In this document: positions 55,001 through 64,000 of the stretch, piece by piece
How the letters are laid out: each line of letters begins with the position of its first letter
Position numbering within the stretch: position 1 is the stretch's first letter
Assembly (NCBI GenBank): GCA_035610835.1
Contig: CM069455.1
Coordinates: forward strand, 39,277,278-39,341,277
Origin: Ophiura sarsii
Taxonomy: Eukaryota; Echinodermata; Ophiuroidea; Amphilepidida; Ophiuridae
Length of the DNA: 64,000 nt
Reading direction: 5' to 3'
Notes under the pieces: generated by a model
The model's input: only the letters and a program-made list of their open reading frames with translations
Databases searched by the model: none
What the model was told of the DNA's origin: nothing
Position numbers and translations under genes: made by a program

Positions 55001-55087
55001 CTACTAAAACACTATTCAAACAAAACAAGAACAAATGATTCTGTTTAAACCTACGGCGCTTAGGATTTACTGCAGGGTCCGGCTTTG
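55001..55087. repeat. Resumed flank of interrupted family J region (with CTAC duplication)
   Basis: It opens with CTAC and continues TAAAACACTATTCAAACAAA, matching TAAAATACTATTAAAACAAA at 57160. This confirms that the gypsy element split a family J copy. Confidence 0.85.
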
Positions 55088-55978
55088 AGGTAGCACACCT
55101 CTAAATAATAGGAAGTCGAAATTAGACGACCATTTTGCACCTTATTTTGATAGATGCGCGACGCTTCAAAAGATGATATCTCAATGACCATTGTGATTTA
55201 GGAATTGATTTTGGTATCAAATTTAAGCCCAAGACAATGCTTAATATGTTTATAACGATAGATCGATTTTAACGATTTAAAGTTAGGAAAATGTTAGGCC
55301 TACGACTATGCTAGAAACCCGACATTAGCAAAAGACAAGTTTTTGAATTACGGCCGATGCGCTTAGATGCTCGATTGCTTAAAATCTAACGGTTTTCCAC
55401 GTATATTTTACAATTTTAATCAAAAGCTTGCTAAAATAGCTAGAGTTTAATACCAAATTGAAAGAATTTCTATGTATAAATTTCTATTTATGCCCCCAAA
55501 CTATGACGCATTATACACGCAGGCCAACGTACTATTAGATTTTCCGAAGATTTAAACCATGTTCTGGCAAGGTTATTTTTAAATTTACACATAGAAAGTC
55601 ATTCAATTTGGTAGTAAACTCTAGCTATTTTAGCAAGCTTTTGATTAAAATTGTAAAATATACGTGGAAAACAGTTAGATTTTAAGCAATCGAGCATCTA
55701 AGCCCTCTACGGTCATTGTTCAAGTTGATTTTTCGCAAGACTTACGGCCGTGCACCGTGAAAGTAGGACTACTATTTATTAACAAAAAATAGTTAATATT
55801 ATTTGTGAATGATCTATCATTAAAATTCATATTGTTAGCTTTAATTTGATACCAACCTCGTCTGCTGAATCACTGTAGTTCCCGAGAAATCACTATTTTA
55901 ATCACGCGTATTGATAAGAAGTATTGCGCAATAAGAGTTGCAAGTTTTCGCCTGGAACTATTTAGAGGTGTGCTACCT
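55088..55978. repeat. 891-bp foldback element, family H, right inverted copy
   Basis: The ends are AGGTAGCACACCTCTAAATA and TATTTAGAGGTGTGCTACCT. The sequence is the reverse of 45580-46472 with few differences by eye. The flanks TTG and TAG do not form a clear duplication. Confidence 0.85.
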
Positions 55979-56324
55979 TAGAACAGTAACTTTGATTTTT
56001 TATATGATCATTTTGTTTCAATATTTTGAGTTATTTATAAACCAAATATTATTTCAAAATCATACACAAATTTTCTTCGATATTGGTTAAATAGTTTTTG
56101 AGTTATACTTGTTTTTACAAACCCGGTTGACCCCAACATTGATCCGACGACGCCTGAAAACCTTGAATTTTCGATGTTGTCGTCTTAAACGGTGTATGAT
56201 TTAACAATGTCAATGTTGCCATTTCATTAAATATTAATAATTTCTTTTTTCATTCCATTACATTGCATTGTCTCTGCTGACGATATCCTGAAAGTTTCAC
56301 CAACATTTATGGACGTTTGGTATA

Positions 56325-56472
56325 CAATCACTATCTTCAGAAGATAGCAGCTGACGGCGTAAGCTGCGTACAAATACGCGACTTTCAAACGCGTCCGTAG
56401 GCGTCAGAGTACGTTGTGTATAGTTACTATAGTTACGCCGCATGCTGTCTTCTGAATCCATTGCTTTCTCCC

Positions 56473-56510
<38 letters not shown>

Positions 56511-56575
56511 GGGGTTGCTTGCTATCTTCTGAAGATAGCATCTAACATTTGCTATCTTCAGACGATAGTAAAGGC
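56325..56575. repeat. Palindrome cluster with poly-G tract
   Basis: Copies of CTATCTTCAGAAGATAG (56330), GCTATCTTCTGAAGATAGC (56520) and GCTATCTTCAGACGATAGT (56549) surround a 35-base G run (56475-56509). Confidence 0.8.
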
Positions 56576-56630
56576 TTAAAAAGGCTACATCGTTTAGTGT
56601 TTAAAAATCAAGCTTAGATTTAAGGTTCAG

Positions 56631-56693
56631 TTAGGGTTAGGGTCTGATTAGGGTTAGGGTTTGATTAGGGTTAGGGTTAGGGTTAGGGTTAGG
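56631..56693. repeat. Interstitial telomeric repeat (TTAGGG)n
   Basis: About nine TTAGGG units occur in three blocks separated by TCTGA and TTTGA spacers. This is the metazoan telomere unit, here internal. Confidence 0.95.
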
Positions 56694-56869
56694 TAAATTG
56701 GAATAACTCGAAAACTATTTATTCAATGGCAATGAAACTTTCGACATGAGTTTAAAATTGTATTTGCTTCATGAATAATTAAATATAACAACACCAAATT
56801 TGAAAATAAAAAACCCATTGTGGCGCTGACACAAACGCCATTGTTGATCAACAATCTGACGAACGTCAC

Positions 56870-57400
56870 GTAGCAACCCTACTAACGCATGCGCGCGCAT
56901 TCCTTACTGACCGTATACGGGGTCGGATACGGAATATATCTATTCACTAAATTCAGGCGCTTATCCAATAGGAACACGAGAATCGTCTTGATGGTAGGAT
57001 CATTATTGTTATTAGGTGAGGTTGGGTCGGATACGGATTATATCTAGTCGATGATTCTGTATCGGGACGAGGGCGCAGCCCGAGTTCCGATACAAACTCC
57101 GAGACTAGATATAATCCGTATCCGACCGTCAACCTCACCTAATAACGCTTTTATCCTACTAAAATACTATTAAAACAAAACAAGAACAAATGATTATGTT
57201 TAAACCAAAGTAGTAGTCACCTAAAACCCGAGCAAGTTCAACCCCGGAGTTCAACCTTAGCAACCCTACTACAACGCATGCGCAGTTCGTTACTGACCGG
57301 ATACGGGATACGGGGGTCGGATACGGAATATATCTAGTCACCAAATTCAGGCGCTTATCCAATAGGAACGCGAGAATCGGCGCGATGGTAGGATAAATAG
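56870..57400. repeat. Family J copy with duplicated flank modules
   Basis: The palindrome (57013-57147) is bordered by two copies of a module containing TAGCAACCCTACTA, ACGCATGCGC, GGTCGGATACGGAATATATC and AGGCGCTTATCCAATAGGAA (56875-57000 and 57257-57395). It preserves the empty target site of the gypsy element. Confidence 0.8.
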
Positions 57401-57468
57401 GCCTACGCGTGTGTAAAAGCTGCGACTGTTAAGTCACGTCACTGTACAGAGGAAGCCAAATTAGAGTA

Positions 57469-57747
57469 TAGTTCAATCAATCAATTCCAAATTGGCGAGA
57501 AATATTTGGTTTTAATCTCTCCGCGCGCCAAAGTAATCAAAGCGTACCGTGCATGATTATGGCCACAGGCACGCGGTTTTGGCCCCACGCACGCATCAAG
57601 CATGATGCACCATGCACATGTGCTTGTTGCCATAGAATAATTACTTGTTGCCCAATGTTGTTGCCGCTCATGTGCGCCCGCGTCTTTCTGTATGCATTTG
57701 CTGGCTGCTGTAATGAAGTTTCGCCAATTTGGAACTGATCAAACTAT
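57469..57747. repeat. Family C TIR element, best copy
   Basis: The ends TATAGTTCAATCAATCAATT with CCAAATTGGCGAGA and TTTCGCCAATTTGGAACTGA with TCAAACTAT define the family. Confidence 0.75.
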
Positions 57748-57770
57748 TAGAGGCACTCCATTCCCAAACG

Positions 57771-58142
57771 AACCTCGGTAAGGGCCGCGGAAGGATAAAA
57801 GGAGATAATTGATTGCCGACACTTTGGAACCCGGTAGTATATTTTAACGGAATAAATCGTATTGAAAACTGGAAACCATCGCAAACCATATAGCTCATTC
57901 TTACGCTGCCCTTGTAATTACTTGTAAAGTTTCCCAAATTACCCATTTTACCACACATGCCTGGCTGATTCCAATAGCGTGTATTTAAAATGGATCCAAG
58001 TAAGGGCAGCATAAGAATGAGCTATGGTTTGCGATGGTTTCCAGTTTTCAATACGATTTATTCCGTTAAAATATACTACCGGGTTCCAAAGTGTCGGCAA
58101 TTAATTATTTCCTTTCATCCTTCCGCGGCCCTTACCGAGGTT
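57771..58142. repeat. Foldback element (AACCTCGGTAAGGGCCGCGG)
   Basis: The arms begin AACCTCGGTAAGGGCCGCGG and end CCGCGGCCCTTACCGAGGTT. Pairing continues through CCGACACTTTGGAACCCGGT to a centre near 57930-57995. Confidence 0.88.
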
Positions 58143-58179
58143 CATTTAAAATACCATTGAATTTATTTACTGCAAACTT

Positions 58180-58318
58180 GATCGAATGGATACTTTTAAA
58201 GTTATGATGATTTCAATAACCACAAGTAATTACAACAAAGTTGCACTAGAATTGTTTTATTATTCGTTACTAGTGGTTATTGAAATCATCATATAACTTT
58301 AAAAGTATCCATTCGATC
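58180..58318. repeat. Short foldback element (GATCGAATGGATACTTTTAA)
   Basis: The arms GATCGAATGGATACTTTTAA and TTAAAAGTATCCATTCGATC continue inward through AGTTATGATGATTTCAATAA. Confidence 0.9.
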
Positions 58319-61300
58319 TTTATTAATGAGGTATCAAACTACGGAGAAGAAATGTGTTCATTTAATGTATATCTCAGATTTTTGGTACCGATTATTGATT
58401 TTGGATCAGCCAACATCAAAGCACCTGTGGTCAGGGACTTTTTGTGTTAGGTGTACATTAAACATTACGGTATCTAAAATGTGTGAAAAGTCGTTTGATG
58501 TAGATTAGGCATAAGTAATAAATTCAATGAAAAACACCGTGTTATCATGAAAATGTAAGGCCAAATAATAAAAAAAAAGTTTATCTCAGAAGTCTTATAT
58601 AGAAAATAAATAGTGAATCCTGGTCCTCTTGCATAAAAAAAAACCCGTCTTTCCATTAAATATACACTGGCATCACTACGCAAAGGGAAAAGGTAAACTA
58701 ACTCCTCTTTTCAATATTCATTCTTATGTTTGTGAAATGTTATTAAATGGAAAGATGGCTTTCCTTTTTTAACAGAAAAATAAATGCAATTTGAGCAATT
58801 TCATATTTACAGAGTGGAGCTCCCCCCTCCCCTCCCCTACCCCCACCCCCACCCACCCACCCCCGAAAACCCCAAATGCGGACCTTTTTATCAGAGAGGT
58901 GCGAATTTGGCAATGGAACTTTTTACCAAAATGTTGACCGGGTTTTTTAAATTAAAAAACACATCCTTTTTGTGACTTTTGGGATTGGAGAGGAGGGGGG
59001 CGTGTCCTACCAGTTGTATACCTTAAAGTAGCCTGGTCACTTAAGCTTCCTTCATCTTTCAAAACAATGATATGTCTTTGGACTTCCACATCCTCACTGA
59101 CTCTGCTCCCCGGCTTGAGTTGCATACCCATAGGGATCAAATTATCAGTCACAAAAACATCCCAGTTCGTCGTCGAAGGCTGTTTTGAGAATGAAAATCA
59201 CATCAGAGAGACAGTGCCCATTAATCGTTGTAAATTATAAAGATGCTGATGTGTTATTCTATTCTACATAATAATCAATTATTTTGTGTGCATGGTGCAA
59301 TAATCCAAATAAATGGGTTTACAAACAGTAATTAATAGGGTCCTACAATAGTAGTATAGTATACGTACTCAACCGCTAGGGGTTTGTGATGGTTCAGGTT
59401 CAAGGTTGGGGTTCAAGGTCAAGGTTCAAGGTCAAATGGTGCCCTGGGTTCAAGTTCAAAGGTCAAATTCTATAAGCGTGTATAGTGAAACCCCCGTGAA
59501 ACGGAACACCGTTTTGCCCTGTACAGTCAGGCCTGTTCATTTATACAGTGAGGTATATAGGGGGAAATAAGCTTATTTAAAAACATGAGTTATTTTGAGA
59601 GTTTGGTGTTGAAACATTAGTCGATCGTAGAGAACACGTTTTTACATATAAATGTGAAGTTTAGAATCATTTGATTGAATACTTTGTTGTTATGAACCAA
59701 GGAATACTCCGATATTAGCGACGGACGGAAGAAACCTGCATTTTTGGCGAAGTGTTATTGAAATTATTGACTGTTTATATCGTGGAATTTAGGCTTCAAA
59801 TCTCACCTTTTGATATTCACATAGCCATCCCTGGTTGTTTAAAATAGTCCGGTAGTTGTCATTGTCTTGTAATGTTCACATTATGTGTATTTTGTGTGGA
59901 AAAGTGATTTGTAAGGAGAGATATTTCCGATAATATTTATATGAAATCCGCCATTATTAGGTAACTACGATGGAGTGTTTCTAGATATTAAATTATTAAT
60001 GTATTCTGATTTTTCCAGTAAATCACCAAATCGTTTTGTAAACCACTTGAAGTTATTGCAAATGTTGTGTAGATGTAAATTCATGTGATATTTGTGATAT
60101 ATTTTATACTTTAAATGCATTTTTTAAACTTACAAAAATGTCTCAATTCATGCAACACTTTGCTAAGAAACAGAAACATGAGTAATCAGCTGTTCGGGGC
60201 GTGGCTTATAATTGCGTACCGCGTAACAGAGTGTTCTATTATTAGAGCGAACAAATCAGATGGTTGAAAGTCTTCTGCGCGATTAGAACAGTTCAAATGT
60301 TTTGGAAAGTAAATTTTGGGATGAATTTTGTCATTCTGGCGGGCGCGTACATGTAGCGCCCAGATAAGGTTGGCGACCAAGCCTCCTCCTGAAAAAGCTG
60401 CCCAGCCAAGCCAAACAGGCTGAATGAATGCTGATTTCACTGTTAAGACAATGACATTACATCATGGAAGTATGGATGTTATTGTGCTCTTGGATCTTTT
60501 ACATAAGATTCTATTGTAATCAAGCAGAGAATGCTCATCAACTACCATTGCATTTTCGTATTATAAAGCATGACGTTTCCCAATGTAATTTTGTGCACCA
60601 GCCGCTCAGGATAATTCTGGTGAAGCAGATGAATTACAGAACGTTCCGCATTCTGCATGCATTAACAAGACCAAATCATTGTAAATAGCTAATTATTGAA
60701 GTCTTGACGTCAGTCTAGCATTATTTACGTCAAAACAAAAATTGATTTTGTGCCTGCGTTTGGTCTGTGAAACCAGCTGATTGGTTTTGTTTGTAAACAA
60801 ACTCTATTGAATGATGAGTCCGAAATGGCGTAAAATAATGAAAGGAACAAGCTAGATTTTTCGTACAAGATGCAGTGATTTATGTAATTGTTTTAATAAA
60901 TATTGTGATTACCAAGAATATTGATGAAATGAGAATTGTAATATGATGCCCAAAAGAGAAACCCATTAGACGGGTATGGAAATATTAATTTACACTTTAA
61001 AACTTGTGTCAATACTGTTTATTTGTCTCCATTCTTGTTGTTGTACTCTTAAGATCTAAGCTGACATCTGACATCTCCTAAGACACGCTAACAAAAATGA
61101 TAGTTGAGAGAATATTCCTATGGTTCAAGTGGATACTGTCCTGATAAGGAGGTTCGTATCCCGAACAGGAGACGGACACCCCCGTTTCCGTTTCAATAGG
61201 GATTGTGAACTTTTGACCCTGTATAAGGCACATAAACGACTCCAGGTGGTAAAAACTTACATTTCTTGAACCCTTGTGAACTGACGAACGATTGAGATAT

Positions 61301-61900
61301 TGTTTGTCAAAATCGGAACATGTTCAAATTTTGACCCCAAAAGCAAAGGTCAACGACCTTTTCACGTTTTGTAACCACACGTCGGAAGTGGGGTAAACTA
61401 TACATTTTTAGAATCCTTGTGCTCAGACAAACAATTTGGTATACTTGTCAGCTTAATTGAAGCAATTTGAAATTTTGATCCCCCATTATGGCGACCATAT
61501 TCGAATTGGCCAATATGGCCGTCCCAGAAGGCTAAAATGTTGGCATCTATCAAAATTAAAAGAGTGTTGATGGTATGAGCAACATATGGGCCAAATTTTT
61601 GTGCTTTTAGAAGAATGTGAACCAAACCTCCCCTGTGATGCCTTAACAGCCCCAACTACAACAGATGATATAAAACCACAAACCAGTGCGCGACTTCATG
61701 TATAACGCGGGTGACTTCCTTTATAACGCGCGAGGCCGAGACTTTATGTATAATAAGGGTGCATACCCAGGATATATAATTATAGCGTCCTTGGTGCATG
61801 TTACGCGCTACAGTGTGCTTCTTATTAGTAGAGGAAAAATCTGTATTGGGAGGCCTTATTTTAAAAGTAACCTGACCATAAAAATAAACTGCATGAATTA
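58319..61900. other. Intergenic, no gene recognised
   Basis: It contains a C/A-rich low-complexity stretch at 58822-58866, the AAGGTTC/AAGGTCA array (59385-59470), and a few short tandem words (GACTTYATGTATAAYGCG three times, 61690-61755). Longer open frames have no recognisable domains or splice context. Confidence 0.5.
59385..59470. repeat. AAGGTTC/AAGGTCA tandem array
   Basis: About nine heptamer-like units occur, including several TCAAGGTCA, the monomeric nuclear-receptor (ERR/SF-1 type) site. Confidence 0.7.
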
Positions 61901-61904
61901 TATA

Positions 61905-63230
61905 TCAAATTAAAGCTACAACCCTCAGGAATCTCACTATGGGGATGCATTTGTAGATATAGGGGGTGCATCTATGAGTTTTTGGGTCGTTTCCATTGCA
62001 ACCATCAAATAAATTAATAGCATTTAAAAAAATCGTGTACATTTCTAAAATCATTTTTTATCAATATAAAACCATACAAGGTACCTTTTCCTTCATGATC
62101 TTAACTTATGAGGATTAACCTTTTCTGAAAATGATAAATAAATGTTCTTTTGATTATTATTTTGGTTACCATGGCAACCAAAAAGGTTTTTTTGGTTATT
62201 TTTACTAGAAATTTAAGATTTTCAAATTTTGTCATTTATTATATTTCTGAAAGTTTTTGGTCTTTTATCTTTTAGTGTTACTAATCACCGAAAGCAAATG
62301 GTTTTCTGCTATAAAATACCTTTTTTACCAAAATAGCACTTTTTCCACGATTTTACACATTTTTTTAAAAAAATGCCAATTTGCCAATTTTTCATCAAAA
62401 AAATATGAAATGCTCAATTTAGTGTTGTTCGTCTAGTAAATATCAAATTACGCCAATCGAATCACAGGCAAAGAAAATATTGTAGAAAATTAGTTTCAAA
62501 TTTGTATGTCTTACTACAGGAATTTGGTTTTAAGTTTGTTCATATCTCATGATATAAGCTTTTTACAGGGTAACGCCAATGTGTAAACATCTCGACCAAA
62601 AATTGTGGATGACTCACGTTCAAATTGCCTTAGAAGTACTTTACCATGGAAAAAAGTACAAATAGCACATCAAATTAAAGCTACAACTGTCAAAAATCTT
62701 ACTCTGGGCTATGCACAGGTCATACGTGGGGAAATGCCTCCATTTTAGGGTCGTTTCCATGGTAACCTTAAACATTTAATAACAATGTTTGGGAAAATCA
62801 AGAACAAATTTCAAATCAATTTTAGTTACCATTTACTATTTCAGATCAAATTTTCCTCTACATATATTACTAATAGTTATTTAATTGTTCTAAAAATTGC
62901 AAGCATATGATCTTTTGTTATTTATTTTGTTACCATGGCAACCAAAATTCCAATTTTAGTCAATACAACCGAATTGGTCTTGTTTTATGATGATTTAATC
63001 ATTTTACATACATCAGAATAAAATATTTGGACTTTTATTATTATTAACTAAATAATAAAAATGGTTTTCATCTAGGGAATATTCAAATGTGACCAAAACT
63101 GACACATTTTTAATGATTTTACCCCAATTCTCATCAAAAAGATGCCTTGGGAAAACGGCAATATCTTGAGTTACCTTGCAACTCATTTAATGAAATCTTG
63201 TAATATTCATTAACACAATACCAATTAGTT
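61905..63230. repeat. Diverged tandem duplication, about 765-bp unit
   Basis: Copy 1 starts ATCAAATTAAAGCTACAACC (61905) and copy 2 ATCAAATTAAAGCTACAACT (about 62669). Both then carry GGGTCGTTTCCAT (61985, 62749) and TTACCATGGCAACCAAAA (62166, 62930) at matching spacing. Confidence 0.75.
62165..62178. promoter_or_regulatory. X-box-like RFX motif in tandem repeat
   Basis: GTTACCATGGCAAC is a full consensus RFX X-box. The same motif recurs at 62929-62942, with variants at 61989-62002 (GTTTCCATTGCAAC) and 62753-62766 (GTTTCCATGGTAAC). Binding is inference. Confidence 0.5.
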
Positions 63231-64000
63231 GAGGTGAAATCAAAACTAATTGCATTTGCCAACGGCACTAAGTTGCCTGCTGTTAATTCCTGGTTCGCGC
63301 GGTTTCCTCACTTGGCTAGCTCGTGACAATAGACTGGCTGTTACACTCATCGGAACCCTCCCCGCATGTCTGGGTTCGGTCGCGTTCGCCTTTCGTGTGT
63401 CACAATCCTCCGAGATTTCTTACGATGAGGTGATTCTCTATTCTGTCTCTGTTCCAAATTTTCCCACCCACCACACCCATTTGGTAGCATTCTCGTTGCG
63501 TGTTTTTAGGTTTGTTTTTCTTTTTGCATTGTTCTTTTTCGTTTCTAAAAATTTTGACCAAATTATTAGTCAGTACAAGTGATACTGAATTGCGTCATGC
63601 GTTTTTTGGATTAAAAATGCTATTTTATTTATAAATACAAAAATATGTACATGTACGGTTCACAGATTACAGGTTTATGTGTCTTGTAATTATATAAATC
63701 ACGTCATATTATTTCATGTACAGCAATTGCAATATTAAATTGATCAGCTTAAATCAATACATTTTTAGTGATTCCCTCTTTTCGGGCTAGCACTGCCTTC
63801 TGAGTAGGGGGCCAGCTACTACTCAGCGGAGTCTGCGGTCCCCATGTAAGGTCACTTGATTGGTCATGATTCAGCGGAGTCGTGACAATCTGATATGCGA
63901 TATCATTTGAAGGTGATTGCCTCTGTGGTCGGCCCGCTGCGCCGGAGTAGGGGATTAGCTCTCTCTGCGATCCCCAGTCGAATCACCCCGCATTCTCTAT
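63231..64000. other. Right-edge region, GC-richer, unassigned
   Basis: From about 63260 to 63440 and again from 63780 to the edge, GC content is higher than in the neighbourhood. The last 220 bases contain repeated CAGCGGAGTC (63824, 63871) and GTAGGGG words. It may be the edge of another mobile element or gene; no domain recognised. Confidence 0.35.

Noticed and set aside
63250..63582. 110-residue hydrophobic open frame near the right edge
   Set aside because: No recognisable domain; composition follows local base bias and a T-rich end. It may be part of an unidentified repeat.

Overview
The window is animal (metazoan) nuclear DNA. It is AT-rich and carries spliced genes with GT-AG introns, a high load of transposons, interstitial telomere-like TTAGGG repeats and one 100-base assembly gap (N, 35070-35169). 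Protein content and repeat style fit a marine invertebrate, possibly an ambulacrarian deuterostome such as an echinoderm. That placement is inference; no marker gene fixes the species.

Layout. 1-3140: a nearly complete RTE-like LINE with an intact 1015-residue endonuclease/reverse transcriptase ORF, followed by a decayed gag-like fragment (about 3200-3860) and a tRNA-like pol III unit (4641-4748). 6833-17224, minus strand: the first eight coding exons of a PAXBP1/GCFC1-like gene, about 523 residues. The C-terminal half lies beyond the left edge. A decayed duplicate of exon 3 lies in its third intron, and the introns are full of foldback elements. 17225-24011: intergenic, with low-complexity DNA and minisatellites. 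24012-31794, plus strand: a complete MS4A/CD20-like four-transmembrane gene with six coding exons and one possible in-frame cassette exon. 31795-44400: intergenic, with a palindromic Tc1/mariner derivative, SINEs and several short TIR families, some nested in each other. 44403-45345: a strong hairpin and a TIR element carrying the start of a Crypton/KIAA1958-like recombinase reading frame. 45580-55978: two inverted 0.89 kb foldback elements surround a complete Ty3/gypsy element (46645-55000, minus strand) with LTRs identical by eye, a CTAC target duplication, gag, a pol ending in a chromodomain, and a -1 slippery heptamer at the gag stop. 55979-64000: intergenic, with a palindrome/poly-G/TTAGGG cluster, further foldback elements, and a diverged tandem duplication carrying RFX X-box-like palindromes.

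Only PAXBP1-like and MS4A-like look like host genes; they are unrelated neighbours. The rest is mobile DNA of several ages, from the fresh gypsy insertion and intact LINE to heavily decayed short elements. No prokaryotic-style operon, CRISPR array or defence system is present. The most unusual structures are a 35-bp palindrome with an 8-bp direct repeat, a Tc1 element made of two head-to-head 5' halves, a TIR element enclosing a recombinase N-terminus, and the X-box-bearing tandem repeat. All repeat boundaries were read by eye and may be off by some bases.
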